Positions 32,015-40,855 of a stretch of 40,855 nucleotides of DNA are shown in pieces (position 1 is the first letter of the stretch; the number at the start of each line of letters is the position of its first letter). The translations under genes were made by a program, and so were the position numbers. The notes below the pieces were generated by a model that had not been told where the DNA came from, searched no databases, and saw only the letters and a program-made list of their open reading frames with translations. This DNA is from Aneurinibacillus danicus (GTDB taxonomy: Bacteria > Bacillota > Bacilli > Aneurinibacillales > Aneurinibacillaceae): positions 1 through 40,855 of the forward strand of contig NZ_BJXX01000142.1 in NCBI RefSeq assembly GCF_007991215.1. The letters are read 5' to 3'.

Positions 32015-33817
32015 TTACTCCACCGTAACGGATTTCGCCAGGTTGCGTGGCTTATCTACGTCGCAGCCACGGTGCAGTGCTGCGTAATAAGAAATCAGCT
32101 GCAGCGGAATCACAGACACAAGCGGAGTCAAAATCTCGTGCACGGCCGGAATCGTGAAGCGGTCGCCCTCGTTTTCCATGCCTTCCATGCTAATGATGCA
32201 CGGATTGGCGCCGCGCGCCACAACCTCTTTCACGTTTCCACGAATATTCAGATCCAGCTGCTTCTGAGTCGACAGCGCGATAACCGGCGTATCCTTCTCA
32301 ATTAAAGCGATCGGGCCATGCTTCAGCTCACCGCCGGCAAAGCCTTCCGCCTGAATGTAGGAAATCTCTTTCAGCTTCAGCGCACCTTCAAGGCACACGT
32401 AGAAGTCGATGCCGCGGCCAAGGAAGAATGCATTGCGGTGCGTGCTCAAAAACTCATCCGCAATCTTCTTCATCTCGTCTTTGCTGTCGCACAGTGTTTC
32501 CATTGCATTCGCCACAATGCCCAGCTCTTTGAGCGGGTCGAAATCAAGCGATAGACCCTGTGCACGCGCCGTATCTACGGCGAGAATCGCCAGTACGGCC
32601 AATTGCGCAGTATAAGCTTTCGTCGAAGCAACCGCAATCTCCGGACCGGCATACAGCGGAAGCGTGTAATCAGCCTCACGCGACAGCGTGGACCCCGGCA
32701 CGTTTGTAATCGTCAACGCTTTGTGTCCAAGCTTCTTCACCTGCACAAGCACCGCACGGCTGTCCGCTGTCTCTCCGCTCTGGGAGATGAAGATAAACAG
32801 CGGCTTCTTGCTTAGAAGAGGCATATTGTACGAGAACTCGCTGGCAATATGAACTTCCACCGGAATGTTCGCCAGCTTCTCGATGAATTGTTTACCGACA
32901 AGACCTGCATGGTAACTCGTTCCGCAGGCAACAATATAGAGACGGTCTGCCTCTTTCATTGCCTGGCGAATCGATTCATCCAGCTTTAGTTTACCATCTT
33001 CGTTCTGATACTGCTGAATGATATTGCGGATGACGAACGGTTGCTCGTCGATTTCTTTGAGCATATAGTGCGGGTATGTGCCCTTCTCGATGTCGCTCGC
33101 GTCGATTTCCGCCACGAACGGCTCGCGGGATATTACATTCCCGTTCAGGTCTTTAATTGTAATACTGTCTTTTTTTACGATAACCATTTCTTCGTCCATC
33201 AATTCAACGAACGTATCGGTTACCTGCAGCATCGCCATCGCGTCGCTGGCGACCACATTGCAGTCTTCGCCCAGGCCGACAAGCAGCGGGCTTTTGTTTT
33301 TCGCAACATAGATTACATCCGGATCTTGTTCATCTAACAGAGCAATGGCATACGAGCCTTTCAAGTTTTTCAGCGTGGTGCGGAAGGCTTCTTCTACGCT
33401 CATACCTTCATCTACAAACTTCTCGACCAGTTGCACAATGACTTCAGTGTCCGTGTCACTGATAAAGGAATGCCCGGATAACAAATCGCGCTTCAGATGC
33501 TCATCGTTCTCGATTACACCGTTGTGCACAAGCGTAAAGCGAGAGGATTTACTCTGGTGCGGGTGTGCATTAACGCGGTTTGGTACGCCATGCGTCGCCC
33601 ATCGGGTATGTCCAATTCCAACAGTGCCCGTCGTGTTTGCATCTACAATATCACGCAGTGCCGCGATGCGTCCTTTTTCCTTAAAAACGCGCACACCTGC
33701 CCCGTTTACAACGGCGATGCCCGCAGAGTCATACCCTCTATATTCAAGCTTTTCCAGGCCGCGAAGCAAAATTTCTTTTGTATCCTGACTTCCGATATAT
33801 CCTACGATTCCACACAT
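32015..33817 (-). CDS. glmS: Glutamine-fructose-6-phosphate aminotransferase (isomerizing)
   Basis: A 600-residue GlmS, making glucosamine-6-phosphate from fructose-6-phosphate and glutamine, the first step to UDP-GlcNAc and peptidoglycan. The N-terminal glutaminase domain begins MCGIVGYIG with the nucleophile Cys2 exposed after Met removal, followed by RGYDSAGIA and [11 protein letters not shown]. Two SIS domains follow ([50 protein letters not shown]), and the C-terminus ends NLAKSVTVE, as in all GlmS. The frame is open nine codons upstream, but ATG 33817 with GGGG seven bases before it is the true start. Controlled by the ribozyme in its leader at 33993-34143. Confidence 0.97.
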   Translation of the reverse strand: MCGIVGYIGSQDTKEILLRGLEKLEYRGYDSAGIAVVNGAGVRVFKEKGRIAALRDIVDANTTGTVGIGHTRWATHGVPNRVNAHPHQSKSSRFTLVHNGVIENDEHLKRDLLSGHSFISDTDTEVIVQLVEKFVDEGMSVEEAFRTTLKNLKGSYAIALLDEQDPDVIYVAKNKSPLLVGLGEDCNVVASDAMAMLQVTDTFVELMDEEMVIVKKDSITIKDLNGNVISREPFVAEIDASDIEKGTYPHYMLKEIDEQPFVIRNIIQQYQNEDGKLKLDESIRQAMKEADRLYIVACGTSYHAGLVGKQFIEKLANIPVEVHIASEFSYNMPLLSKKPLFIFISQSGETADSRAVLVQVKKLGHKALTITNVPGSTLSREADYTLPLYAGPEIAVASTKAYTAQLAVLAILAVDTARAQGLSLDFDPLKELGIVANAMETLCDSKDEMKKIADEFLSTHRNAFFLGRGIDFYVCLEGALKLKEISYIQAEGFAGGELKHGPIALIEKDTPVIALSTQKQLDLNIRGNVKEVVARGANPCIISMEGMENEGDRFTIPAVHEILTPLVSVIPLQLISYYAALHRGCDVDKPRNLAKSVTVE

Positions 33818-33992
33818 ATACGTTACGTTCCCCTTTCGAGACAAGGGGCACCTAAGTCCTTCTCAAACAAATCTTCTATTAGACAGGGTGCGCCCCCGTC
33901 TGCCATTGTCTTTTCATTCATCACTTCAAATTAAAAATCCACTCTATACATCTACCCAGGTTTTATCCTTCTAAACCATGGGTATAGACCGT

Positions 33993-34143
33993 GCTGTCCT
34001 TTTGTCCGGCAGGTTTCCCTGACGTTTTGTTGAACAGCTCTGCGGCAGCGGTCCACCGCCGGGAGGCATCCGCCGAATTCATCGATAAACCTCCACCTCG
34101 TCAACCATTCCCCTTGCCGTCCAATAAGAATGGTCCTGGCGCT
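33993..34143 (-). ncRNA. glmS ribozyme: glmS ribozyme (glucosamine-6-phosphate riboswitch)
   Basis: The minus strand carries the conserved core: the cleavage site A-GCGCC (A34143/G34142), GGTTGACGAGGTGGAGGTTT, ATCGA then TTCGGCGGATGCCTCCCGG, and the P3/P4 region with CCGCAGAGC, CAGGGAAACCTGCCGG and AAAGGACAGC. Glucosamine-6-phosphate acts as the catalytic cofactor; the RNA cuts itself at its 5' end and the mRNA is degraded, giving product feedback on glmS. It starts about 326 bases before the glmS start codon. Confidence 0.93.
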
Positions 34144-34345
34144 TTTACGACATCATTACATTCAAGACCAACCTGTACGTTCCTGTGCTTTCCACTCCTT
34201 CCTTTTGGCGCTAAGCATACCTTATCACATGAAAACACTTTCTAACAATAGGGAGTTTTCCCCGCATCCTTACACTGTTGTAAATAAAACCAAAATCCTA
34301 TCATTCTCTATCCATCTGCGTAACTTTAGAATCGACTACAAGAAA

Positions 34346-34473
34346 GCCGCCATGGCTTTTCAGCAGCAACCCCGACAACATGAAAACATGGGAAGGGCGG
34401 CTGACTTTTGAGGTGCGAAGGAAAAGAGAGAACGAGAGGATGACTCAAGTGGAAAAAGGCGAACGCCTTTTTC
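34346..34473 (+). ncRNA. Structured repeat element, copy C, with terminator
   Basis: Plus strand: GCCGCC (34346-34351) can pair with GGCGGC (34396-34401). The competing TCAGCAGC (34360-34367) pairs with GCGGCTGA (34397-34404) at 7 of 8 positions. A CATG-AAAA-CATG hairpin lies between, then CTGACTTTTGAGGTGCGAAG, AACGAGAGGATGA and the terminator GAAAAAGGCG-AA-CGCCTTTTTC (34452-34473). No plus-strand gene follows: the next gene is glmM on the other strand. It lies divergently upstream of the glmS leader. Confidence 0.65.
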
Positions 34474-34518
34474 TTCCCCGGGTCTTCTTATCCTTCCTTC
34501 TTTCCCCCTGATTTTCAC

Positions 34519-34549
34519 AAAAAAAGGACACGACAGATCTGCCGCATCC
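34519..34549 (-). terminator. Intrinsic terminator of the cdaA-cdaR-glmM operon
   Basis: On the minus strand GGATGCGGCAGA pairs with TCTGTCGTGTCC over 12 positions including several G-U pairs, followed by TTTTTTT. It lies 13 bases beyond the glmM stop. Confidence 0.8.
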
Positions 34550-34562
34550 TTCTTCCCACCAT

Positions 34563-35912
34563 TTATACCAGTTCTCTCTTAACGACATCAGCGATTTGCT
34601 GTACGTACTCTTCAAGCTCAGCCTTGTTCGGACCTTCCGCCATGACGCGTACGATCGGCTCGGTACCGGATGGACGGACAAGCACGCGGCCGTTCGAGCC
34701 GAGTTTGGACTCCACTTCTTCAATCGCGGTTTTAATCGCAATATTTCCGGTCAGCTTCGTTTTATCGGCTACCCGCACGTTTACGAGAATCTGCGGGAAT
34801 TGTGTCATCGTCTCCCGAGCCAGCTCGGACAGAGGCTTACCTGCCTCTACCACTACATCGAGCAGTTGCAATGCCGTCAGCAGACCATCGCCGGTCGTGT
34901 TGTAGTCCAGGAAAATAATGTGCCCGGATTGCTCGCCGCCTAAGTTAAATCCGCCCTTCAGCATCTCTTCCATAACGTAGCGGTCACCAACTGCGGTCTG
35001 CCGCGTCTCGATACCTGCCGCTTCCAATGCTTTGTAAAAGCCAATGTTGCTCATCACAGTGGAGACAACGGTATCATTCTTCAGCCTGCCGCGGCGTTTC
35101 CACGCTACACCGCAAATCGCCATAATGAAATCGCCGTCGACGAGATTGCCTTTCTCATCCACCGCAATCAGACGGTCCGCATCACCGTCAAATGCGAGTC
35201 CAAGAGCCGCTTCCTTTTCTACAACGGCTTGCTGCAGTGCTTCCGGGTGCGTAGAGCCACAGTTGTCGTTAATGTTAAGACCGTCCGGGTTGCAGGCCAG
35301 CGTAATCACATCGGCTTCCATATCGGCAAACAATTGGGCTGCCAGCGCCGAAGCTGCGCCATTCGCGCAGTCGACGACAATTTTTAAGTTATCGAAGCGG
35401 TTCTGCACCGTACTCTTGAGATACTGCAGGTATTTCTGCGCACCTTCCTTGTAGTTCAGCACGGTTCCAATATCGCCGCCGATCGGGCGCGGGAGTTCGT
35501 CTTTCTCTGCATCCAGCAGCGCTTCAATCTCCGCTTCTTTCTCGTCAAGCAACTTGAAGCCATCACCGCCGAAAAATTTAATACCGTTATCCTGCACAGG
35601 ATTATGGGAGGCAGAAATCATAATTCCGGCGTCTGCTTGTAACGCACGCGTCAAGTATGCCACACCCGGCGTGGAGATGACACCCAGGCGAACGACTTCC
35701 GCCCCGATGGATTGCAGACCGGCAATAATGGCGCGTTCCAACATTGAACCGGAGATGCGGGTGTCACGGCCTACAACAACTTTCGGTCTTTCGTTATTGC
35801 TGTCACGGGTAACGACATATCCGCCACACCGTCCCAATTTATATGCCAGCTCCGGCGTTAACTCGGTGTTAGCGACACCTCTTACTCCGTCAGTCCCAAA
35901 GTATTTACCCAT
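34563..35912 (-). CDS. glmM: Phosphoglucosamine mutase
   Basis: A 449-residue mutase that converts glucosamine-6-phosphate to glucosamine-1-phosphate, the step after GlmS. The N-terminus is [20 protein letters not shown]. The phosphoserine loop is ISASHNP with Ser102, the magnesium site is [12 protein letters not shown], the sugar-binding loop is GGEQSGHII, and the phosphate-binding loop [12 protein letters not shown] is near the C-terminus. ATG 35912 is preceded by AGAGAGG, and a GTG six codons upstream is less likely. It is 14 bases behind cdaR, giving the conserved Bacillales operon cdaA-cdaR-glmM in which GlmM protein is known to inhibit CdaA. Confidence 0.97.
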   Translation of the reverse strand: MGKYFGTDGVRGVANTELTPELAYKLGRCGGYVVTRDSNNERPKVVVGRDTRISGSMLERAIIAGLQSIGAEVVRLGVISTPGVAYLTRALQADAGIMISASHNPVQDNGIKFFGGDGFKLLDEKEAEIEALLDAEKDELPRPIGGDIGTVLNYKEGAQKYLQYLKSTVQNRFDNLKIVVDCANGAASALAAQLFADMEADVITLACNPDGLNINDNCGSTHPEALQQAVVEKEAALGLAFDGDADRLIAVDEKGNLVDGDFIMAICGVAWKRRGRLKNDTVVSTVMSNIGFYKALEAAGIETRQTAVGDRYVMEEMLKGGFNLGGEQSGHIIFLDYNTTGDGLLTALQLLDVVVEAGKPLSELARETMTQFPQILVNVRVADKTKLTGNIAIKTAIEEVESKLGSNGRVLVRPSGTEPIVRVMAEGPNKAELEEYVQQIADVVKRELV

Positions 35913-35926
35913 TGTCCTCTCTCCTC

Positions 35927-37252
35927 TCACGAATTAACACGCTGGTTATCAGCTTGTTCTTTGATTAAAACTATTGCTTGAAGGTTCTGTTGATTCGTTA
36001 TCCTCACGTCGGGCGGAAGATTGATAACATGCACGGGAGTGGTATACTGGCCCGGCGGTTTACCTTTTACGTCGACAGAAGCGACAAGTTCATTCTTATC
36101 CATTTTGTCCATTGCCTCTTTCGTGCCTTGAATCTCCAGTTCGATACGCCCCGAGGAAGGTTTGACAAATTCCGAAGCCTGGCCATCCGCAAGTCCTTGA
36201 ATACGGATCGGCAGCTCTACCGAATCTCGTATGGTAATCTTCTCCGGATCCTGTACTTCCGGCTTCTCTTGCTCTGTCAAACCCGTTCTTATCGCTGTTT
36301 CATCCATTCTCACGATATCGACTTTTACATATGCGGATTCAACATCTGCCTTCTCTACGTTATCCGGCAGCAGAATTGTAACAGAGAACGTTTTGGATTC
36401 GCTCAGTCCGTCTACATCTACACTGGGAAGCGTTAAAGAAGAGATTGTATCCAACACTTCTTTCGCTCCGTACAGTGTTACCTTTTTAGGGTTGACGTCT
36501 ACTGCCGCCACCCGATATCCGTCCGCCGGCGTTCCTTTGCTGTCTACTTTCAACGGAACGGTCTTCGCCGGGAGCGAAGTGATAGGCACTTGCACATCCA
36601 CTACTGCAGGAGATACCTTCGCCGACTCTACCGGAGTTCCCCGGCGGTCAAGCACCCGTACCGGGGCTTTCGTTTTGATCGGCTCCTCTGCCCCTTCCAC
36701 GCTAACATATGCTCGCACAAACACTACATCTTCTACTCGACTTTCCGGTACGGTAACAGTCACTGTCTGTGGATTTACAATCGACTGACCGACTTTACCA
36801 TGCGCTTTCGCTTCGCCAATCAGATCGACTTGAACCGTTTTTTTCAGTTTCTTAATCTCTTCGATATTTACAGTCACTTGACTCGGTTGAATTATTACCT
36901 CCAGCCCTCTGGGTGCCCCTTCATACTGTACCGGCACTTCATGCTTCCCGCTACCATAATTGCGTAAGTCCACATAAACATCCAGACTATCGGATGATAG
37001 CAGAGAGGACATAGCAAGTAAGTCTTTCCTGCCTCTTAGTTGAACTTGTACCGTAGAAGGCGCCTCTACAAGATATTTGCTTGCATCATAGCGAACTTTT
37101 AAATCGACTTGATTTACTTTCGTGTCCACCTGTGCCTGTCCGACGCCGGAGCTGTACGAAGCCGGATCATTATTCACGACCGCCCATAGCATAATGGCAA
37201 GCAAGAACGATATTACTTTGACTACATTATTATTATTGAGCCACTTATCCAT
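35927..37252 (-). CDS. cdaR: CdaA regulator CdaR (YbbR-domain protein)
   Basis: A 441-residue membrane-anchored protein. One span near residues 9-27 ([20 protein letters not shown]) is followed by four extracytoplasmic YbbR domains of about 80-90 residues (for example [20 protein letters not shown] and [20 protein letters not shown]), as in Bacillus subtilis CdaR. It binds CdaA and alters its activity. It overlaps cdaA by 8 bases, so the two are translationally coupled. Length is typical. Confidence 0.95.
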   Translation of the reverse strand: MDKWLNNNNVVKVISFLLAIMLWAVVNNDPASYSSGVGQAQVDTKVNQVDLKVRYDASKYLVEAPSTVQVQLRGRKDLLAMSSLLSSDSLDVYVDLRNYGSGKHEVPVQYEGAPRGLEVIIQPSQVTVNIEEIKKLKKTVQVDLIGEAKAHGKVGQSIVNPQTVTVTVPESRVEDVVFVRAYVSVEGAEEPIKTKAPVRVLDRRGTPVESAKVSPAVVDVQVPITSLPAKTVPLKVDSKGTPADGYRVAAVDVNPKKVTLYGAKEVLDTISSLTLPSVDVDGLSESKTFSVTILLPDNVEKADVESAYVKVDIVRMDETAIRTGLTEQEKPEVQDPEKITIRDSVELPIRIQGLADGQASEFVKPSSGRIELEIQGTKEAMDKMDKNELVASVDVKGKPPGQYTTPVHVINLPPDVRITNQQNLQAIVLIKEQADNQRVNS

Positions 37253-38063
37253 CGTTTTTCACCTTCCGTTGCCAGAGCGGCGCAGACGTCTTTCCTTGAG
37301 GACCCAGTTTCTGGTGAAGAAGCTCCGTCAGTCTCTCTGTATCATAGTCACGCGTAATCTCACCGTTCATCGCGACAGAGACCTGTCCCGTCTCCTCTGA
37401 AACGACGACGGCGATAGCGTCCGATACTTCACTCAAGCCGATGGCTGCCCGATGGCGGGTACCCAGTTCCTTTGATATCGTAGGATTCTCGGATAGCGGA
37501 AGATAACAGCCTGCTGCCATCACCATATCCTTGCGCATAATTACTGCACCGTCATGCAGCGGGGTATTCGGAATGAAAATATTAATCAGCAGTTCCGTAC
37601 TGCTGCGGGCCGTCAGATTTATGCCTGTCTCTATGTAATCTGACAGCCCGGTTTCCCGCTCGATTACGATGAGTGCCCCAATCCTCCGCTTTGCCATATA
37701 GAAGGCCGATTTGACAACCGATTCAATCGTATCGCTGACGACTTTCTCTTCAGGTGTCGAACTCCGGGAAAACAAACGTCCGCGTCCAATTTGTTCCAAC
37801 GCGCGCCGCAGTTCCGGCTGAAAGATAACTAGAATAGCGAAGACGCCATACGTAAAAGTTTTATCCATCAACCACTTAAGCGTACTCAAGTGCAGAAAGG
37901 TACTCGCCAGCATCACAACAACCACAACAATAATACCTTTAAATAGCTGGAGAGCACGGGTGCCGCGCAGCAAAAGTATGAGCTTATAGATAATGTAAGT
38001 AACGATTAAAATATCAATCGCATTAATGATGTACCCTAAAAAATTCTCCGTAAAATCCTCCAT
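37245..38063 (-). CDS. cdaA: Diadenylate cyclase CdaA
   Basis: A 272-residue membrane diadenylate cyclase making cyclic di-AMP from two ATP. Three spans in the first 80 residues (AIDILIVTYIIYKLILLL, KGIIVVVVVMLASTFLHL, YGVFAILVIFQPELRRAL) precede the DAC domain. The catalytic motifs are DGA (171-173, PLHDGAVIM) and RHR (203-205, GTRHRAAIG). GGAGG lies before the ATG. It heads the operon with cdaR and glmM and has a good sigma-A promoter at 38143-38171. Cyclic di-AMP controls potassium and osmotic balance and is essential in many Bacillales. Confidence 0.97.
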   Translation of the reverse strand: MEDFTENFLGYIINAIDILIVTYIIYKLILLLRGTRALQLFKGIIVVVVVMLASTFLHLSTLKWLMDKTFTYGVFAILVIFQPELRRALEQIGRGRLFSRSSTPEEKVVSDTIESVVKSAFYMAKRRIGALIVIERETGLSDYIETGINLTARSSTELLINIFIPNTPLHDGAVIMRKDMVMAAGCYLPLSENPTISKELGTRHRAAIGLSEVSDAIAVVVSEETGQVSVAMNGEITRDYDTERLTELLHQKLGPQGKTSAPLWQRKVKNDG

Positions 38064-38142
38064 TCACTTTCCTCCTTAAAGCGGGAGGTAATGGTCGGGC
38101 AACGGTCTGCCATTCCCTTGTTTCCCAGCGTTCTCTTTCCCT

Positions 38143-38171
38143 AGTATATATTGTTTTCTAACCCCACGCAA
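38143..38171 (-). promoter_or_regulatory. Sigma-A promoter of cdaA-cdaR-glmM
   Basis: Minus strand TTGCGT (38171-38166), a 17-base spacer and TATACT (38148-38143), about 80 bases before the cdaA start codon. The -35 hexamer touches the T tract of the rsiW terminator. Confidence 0.65.
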
Positions 38172-38194
38172 AAAAGACACGGTGTTTCCGTGCC
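38170..38194 (-). terminator. Intrinsic terminator of sigW-rsiW
   Basis: Minus strand GGCACGG-AAACA-CCGTGTC stem (arms 38188-38194 and 38176-38182) followed by TTTTTT, 19 bases beyond the rsiW stop codon. Confidence 0.85.
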
Positions 38195-38212
38195 CTTCTT
38201 CCGTTTTTTATT

Positions 38213-38830
38213 TTAGCTGTTCGCAAGCGAATTGAAAACCTTTTTTAAATTATACCAAACCCATTCCACAGCCTGGTGAATCTCTTGCACTTCACCGGAG
38301 ATATGAGCCGTAGAAGCTGCATATACCTCTCCGTCGATTGCGACGACATTCCCGCGCACATCACCGTCTACCTTAATGTTGCCGTTACGGACAACAATGT
38401 CCCCTTGCACTGTTTTGCCGGCAGGTACGATTACCATATGATGTTCTTCATCAACCTTAACGTTCTGCGTCTGGGGAGCAGAGAATTCGAATCGCTGCTG
38501 TCCCTCCGTCCAGAAAGACATCATGCTGCCGGCCATAAGCACGATAAACAGCGAAGCAGCCACCAAGAGCGGATGGCGTTTGATGCGATCAAAAAAGCTT
38601 ATTTTCCTCTTCTCTTTCGGCAGCGCGGCCATGACGCGCTCGGTAAATCCTTCTGGTGCTTTTGTATGGGATAAGCTTTGAACAAAAGCAATGGTTTTCT
38701 TTAGTTCCTGAAAATGTCTCTTGCAATCCTGGCAGGTAGCAATATGAGCACGGAGTTGCATCTCTTCTTCTTTGTTTGCTTCTTCGTCCAGGTAGCGATG
38801 CATGAGACGCACATTATCTTGGCAACGCAT
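38213..38830 (-). CDS. rsiW: Anti-sigma-W factor RsiW
   Basis: A 205-residue membrane anti-sigma factor. The zinc-binding ZAS domain has H29-x3-C33-x2-C36 (AHIATCQDC); a single span lies near residues 86-105 (HPLLVAASLFIVLMAGSMMS). The outer domain carries a beta-rich repeat (VQGDIVVRNGNIKVDGDVRG) like polymer-forming bactofilin-type strands, similar to other RsiW proteins of Paenibacillaceae. Release of sigma-W requires stepwise proteolysis of RsiW. It starts 23 bases behind sigW. Confidence 0.9.
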   Translation of the reverse strand: MRCQDNVRLMHRYLDEEANKEEEMQLRAHIATCQDCKRHFQELKKTIAFVQSLSHTKAPEGFTERVMAALPKEKRKISFFDRIKRHPLLVAASLFIVLMAGSMMSFWTEGQQRFEFSAPQTQNVKVDEEHHMVIVPAGKTVQGDIVVRNGNIKVDGDVRGNVVAIDGEVYAASTAHISGEVQEIHQAVEWVWYNLKKVFNSLANS

Positions 38831-38853
38831 ATGAATCTCTCCTTTCTCGTTTA

Positions 38854-39429
38854 TTACATAAACCGAAGTTTTTTGCGTAGTGCTTCCCTGCCTCGGTGAA
38901 TTCTGGTTTTGATGGTGGAGATGGGGAGTTGGACCACTTCACTGATTTCCTGCAGACTTAAGTCTTCTATGTAGCGCAGAAGCATGACTGCCCGATATTT
39001 CGGATTCAGTCCCATGATGGCGTCCTGCACTTCCTCCTGCAATTCATCGATGAGCACTTCTTCTTCCGGCCCTTTGCTTGTATCAGCCAGCCGGTCGTGC
39101 CAGTCTACTCCTTCGGCTCCGGTGATTTCTGCATCAATGGAGAGATTTTTCTTTCGTTTTCTGAGAATGTCAATGCTAAGATTCGAAGCGATACGGTATA
39201 TCCAGGTGGAGAACTTGTACTGCGGGTCATAGTTGTCCAGGTTGGCGTATACACGCAGGAACGTTTCCTGGGCGACGTCTTCCGCCTCCTGCTGGTTACC
39301 CAACATTCGGTAGGAAACATGGTATACCTTATCTTTGTACAAATCGACCAGTTCGGCAAAGGCATCGCGATCCCCGCTTTTTGCCCGCTGGATAATCCGT
39401 TGCTCGGTAATGTCCAATTTGCTCCACAT
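38854..39429 (-). CDS. sigW: ECF sigma factor SigW
   Basis: A 191-residue ECF sigma factor closely following Bacillus SigW. Region 2: AFAELVDLYKDKVYHVSYRM then LGNQQEAEDVAQETFLRVYA and KFSTWIYRIASNLSIDILRK. Region 4: LNPKYRAVMLLRYIEDLSLQ and VVQLPISTIKTRIHRGREAL. It drives envelope-stress and antimicrobial peptide resistance genes. The annotated ATG has a weak ribosome binding site; the TTG four codons later has GGAG just before it and is an alternative. A typical autoregulated promoter lies at 39454-39482. Followed by rsiW. Confidence 0.95.
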   Translation of the reverse strand: MWSKLDITEQRIIQRAKSGDRDAFAELVDLYKDKVYHVSYRMLGNQQEAEDVAQETFLRVYANLDNYDPQYKFSTWIYRIASNLSIDILRKRKKNLSIDAEITGAEGVDWHDRLADTSKGPEEEVLIDELQEEVQDAIMGLNPKYRAVMLLRYIEDLSLQEISEVVQLPISTIKTRIHRGREALRKKLRFM

Positions 39430-39453
39430 CCTAAATCAGTTTCCCGTATGGTA

Positions 39454-39482
39454 TATACGGATGTTCTGCATTGCAAGTTTCA
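39454..39482 (-). promoter_or_regulatory. Sigma-W-type autoregulated promoter of sigW
   Basis: Minus strand TGAAAC (39482-39477), a 17-base spacer and CGTATA (39459-39454), matching the known sigma-W pattern (TGAAAC, 16-17 bases, CGTA). It lies about 25 bases before the sigW ATG. Confidence 0.8.
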
Positions 39483-39486
39483 AAAA

Positions 39487-39522
39487 AATAAAAAGACGAG
39501 AATGCGTGATTCGCACCCTCGT
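39487..39522 (-). terminator. Intrinsic terminator of rocF
   Basis: ACGAG...CTCGT with an inner GCG/CGC, followed on the minus strand by CTTTTTATTTTTTTG. The T tract runs directly into the sigma-W -35 hexamer. Confidence 0.75.
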
Positions 39523-39548
39523 TTTCACTTATGCATCTCATTTCTTTA

Positions 39549-40460
39549 TTATATTAGCTTTTCCCCGAATACGGAACCCATCAATGCGACAGCAACGCGC
39601 GCGGTCTGGTTCATCTGGTCGAGAATCGGATTAACTTCCACAAACTCGGCGCTGGTCAGCACGTTGGCTTCGGCCAGAATTTCCATCGCCAAATGGCTCT
39701 CACGGTAGCTGATGCCTCCGATAACGGGTGTTCCCACACCGGGGCAGTCATGCGGATCCAATCCATCCAAATCCAGACTAAGGTGAACGCCGTCCGTTCC
39801 ATCGGTGACAATTTTCAGCGCTTCTTCCATAACACGGGCCATGCCAAGCCTATCAATTTCATGCATTGTAAATACTTTTACACCCAGCTTCTTAATGAAT
39901 TCCTTTTCGCCCGGATCTAATGCCCGGGCCCCAATCAGCACGGTCTTCTCAGGATTCAGTCTGGACCCGGCCCCACCGATTGAAGTAAGGGATTCATGAC
40001 CATAACCCAAGCTTACCGCTAACGACATGCCGTGAATGTTACCGGATGGTGATGTTTCCGCCGTATTCATATCTCCGTGCGCATCGTACCAAATAACACC
40101 GGTCTTCGGACGGTGTTTAAGTACTCCCGCAATTGTTCCGATAGCAATACTGTGATCCCCTCCGATAACGAGAGGAAAGTGTCCCTTTTCCATCTGGCCG
40201 GAGACTGCCTCGCATAGTTCGCGGTTCACACGCGCAATTTCATCAAGATACTTCAGATTGGTTCCGGCAGTGGTATTTTCCTTCGGCCGGCGCACGATAA
40301 TATCGCCTTCATCATGTACTTTGTATCCAATCTTCTCAAGTCGTTCAGCAATACCTGCATAGCGGATAGCGCTTGGTCCCATGTCTACCCCGCGGCGATC
40401 CGCACCCAGATCCATCGGGACACCGATAATCGAAATATTTTCATTTATCGTAGGATTCAT
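39549..40460 (-). CDS. rocF: Arginase
   Basis: A 303-residue ureohydrolase that splits arginine to ornithine and urea. The binuclear manganese ligands are visible: GGDHS (100-104), DAHGDMN (126-132) and SLDLDGLDP near residue 230, along with GISYRESHLAMEIL. The N-terminus IIGVPMDLGADRRGVDMGPS is typical of bacterial RocF (about 300 residues). GGAAGGG stands before the ATG. It is a single unit between tRNA-Gly and sigW, the common Bacillales arrangement. Confidence 0.96.
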   Translation of the reverse strand: MNPTINENISIIGVPMDLGADRRGVDMGPSAIRYAGIAERLEKIGYKVHDEGDIIVRRPKENTTAGTNLKYLDEIARVNRELCEAVSGQMEKGHFPLVIGGDHSIAIGTIAGVLKHRPKTGVIWYDAHGDMNTAETSPSGNIHGMSLAVSLGYGHESLTSIGGAGSRLNPEKTVLIGARALDPGEKEFIKKLGVKVFTMHEIDRLGMARVMEEALKIVTDGTDGVHLSLDLDGLDPHDCPGVGTPVIGGISYRESHLAMEILAEANVLTSAEFVEVNPILDQMNQTARVAVALMGSVFGEKLI

Positions 40461-40675
40461 ATATGTAAGCCCTTCCTTTCTCTGTTGTAGATTTATTTTA
40501 TCCTCTTTAGAGCAGATGACTCAACTCAACAAGTTTATGAATGGTTATACATTCGATTAACGGTGGAACTTTAAGCCAAATCTCTCTGGGGCAAATTTCC
40601 ATTACAGTGTCATAAGGAGGTATATGAGCAGGCAAAGAAGTTGATAAAGAAAAAAGAATAGCCCAATAACATAAA
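40461..40675. other. rocF upstream region, no gene seen
   Basis: Holds the presumed rocF promoter. A plus-strand AGGAGG at about 40616 is followed by only a six-codon frame. No further structure was recognised. Confidence 0.4.
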
Positions 40676-40725
40676 AGCGGATAGCCGAAGAAAGAGATAC
40701 TTATTCTCTTCCTGGCTATCCGCTT
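40676..40725. terminator. Bidirectional hairpin downstream of tRNA-Gly
   Basis: AAGCGGATAGCC (40675-40686) pairs with GGCTATCCGCTT (40714-40725), with an inner GAAGA/TCTTC helix. On the minus strand a short T tract follows; on the plus strand CTTATTTTTC. Confidence 0.7.
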
Positions 40726-40779
40726 CTTATTTTTCGGCATAAAAAAAGACCCTACAATTCTTTGTAAGCGTCTAAACGA

Positions 40780-40850
40780 AGCGGGTGATGGGAATCGAAC
40801 CCACGTATTCAGCTTGGAAGGCTGATGTTCTACCATTGAACTACACCCGC
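40780..40850 (-). tRNA. trnG: tRNA-Gly (anticodon TCC)
   Basis: The minus strand folds into a cloverleaf: acceptor GCGGGTG/CACCCGC, D-arm GTTCAATGGTAGAAC, anticodon arm CAGCCTTCCAAGCTG with TCC, and T-arm GTGGGTTCGATTCCCAT. Discriminator T; the 3' CCA is not encoded (TTCG follows). It reads GGA/GGG codons. Confidence 0.97.
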
Positions 40851-40855
40851 ATAAA

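Noticed and set aside
34346-34473. Lysine riboswitch (L-box) in copy C, because GAGGTGCGAAG occurs
   Set aside because: Only this short string agrees; the remaining L-box elements are absent, and the other two copies read TGTGGTACGAAG and TGCGGTACGAAG.
40507-40836. 109-codon minus-strand frame
   Set aside because: It starts inside tRNA-Gly and reads through the following hairpin, so it is a shadow.
1-40855. CRISPR array, prophage or complete insertion sequence
   Set aside because: No regularly spaced direct repeats, phage structural genes or paired terminal repeats around an intact transposase were seen.

Overview
The window looks like a chromosomal segment of an aerobic, endospore-forming member of the Bacillales. 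The evidence is a complete gerA-type germinant receptor operon, the block rocF - sigW - rsiW - cdaA - cdaR - glmM - glmS with a glmS ribozyme, Gram-positive ribosome binding sites (AGGAGG type), frequent TTG/GTG starts and many strong intrinsic terminators. Protein style suggests the Paenibacillaceae (Aneurinibacillus/Brevibacillus-like), but this is inference. Most genes lie on the minus strand.

Layout. 1-4500: metabolic and stress genes on the minus strand (YkuK-like protein, a possible 57-residue membrane peptide, a crotonase, a universal stress protein, a broken gene, a beta carbonic anhydrase, two hypothetical proteins). 4500-6600: an accessory stretch with a Fic protein between unrecognised and transposase-like debris. 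6626-9259: diaminopropionate ammonia-lyase and an MFS transporter. 9441-13585: the germinant receptor operon gerA-gerC-small membrane protein-gerB. 13600-19530: a histidine kinase tail remnant, an EmrE-family exporter, a YdcF protein, a MNT/HEPN (mntA-hepT) pair, an ECF sigma/anti-sigma pair, a flavodoxin-like oxidoreductase and a YbaK deacylase. 19531-25840: a second accessory stretch with a restriction-related PUA/EVE-like protein behind a palindromic promoter, a chemoreceptor, an Hsp70/transposase junction of gene fragments, a LysR/SDR divergent pair and a truncated SDR. 25893-31694: a visibly A+T-rich siderophore uptake island (ATPase, two permeases, binding lipoprotein, AraC regulator, esterase) with two Fur boxes. 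31890-40850: the conserved core block for amino-sugar synthesis, cyclic di-AMP synthesis and the sigma-W envelope stress response, arginase and tRNA-Gly.

The least explained feature is a structured element of about 90-130 nt present three times (minus strand 4123-4210, plus strand 22485-22617 and 34346-34473). The copies share a helix with compensatory changes and a competing upstream segment. Two end in a near-identical intrinsic terminator, while the third runs directly into the Shine-Dalgarno region of a hypothetical gene. It behaves on paper like a riboswitch or attenuator, but I cannot match it to a class I know. Other points of interest are the PUA/EVE-like protein without a nuclease domain, the two divergent promoters covered by one Fur box, and four or more gene remnants that mark past insertions and deletions.
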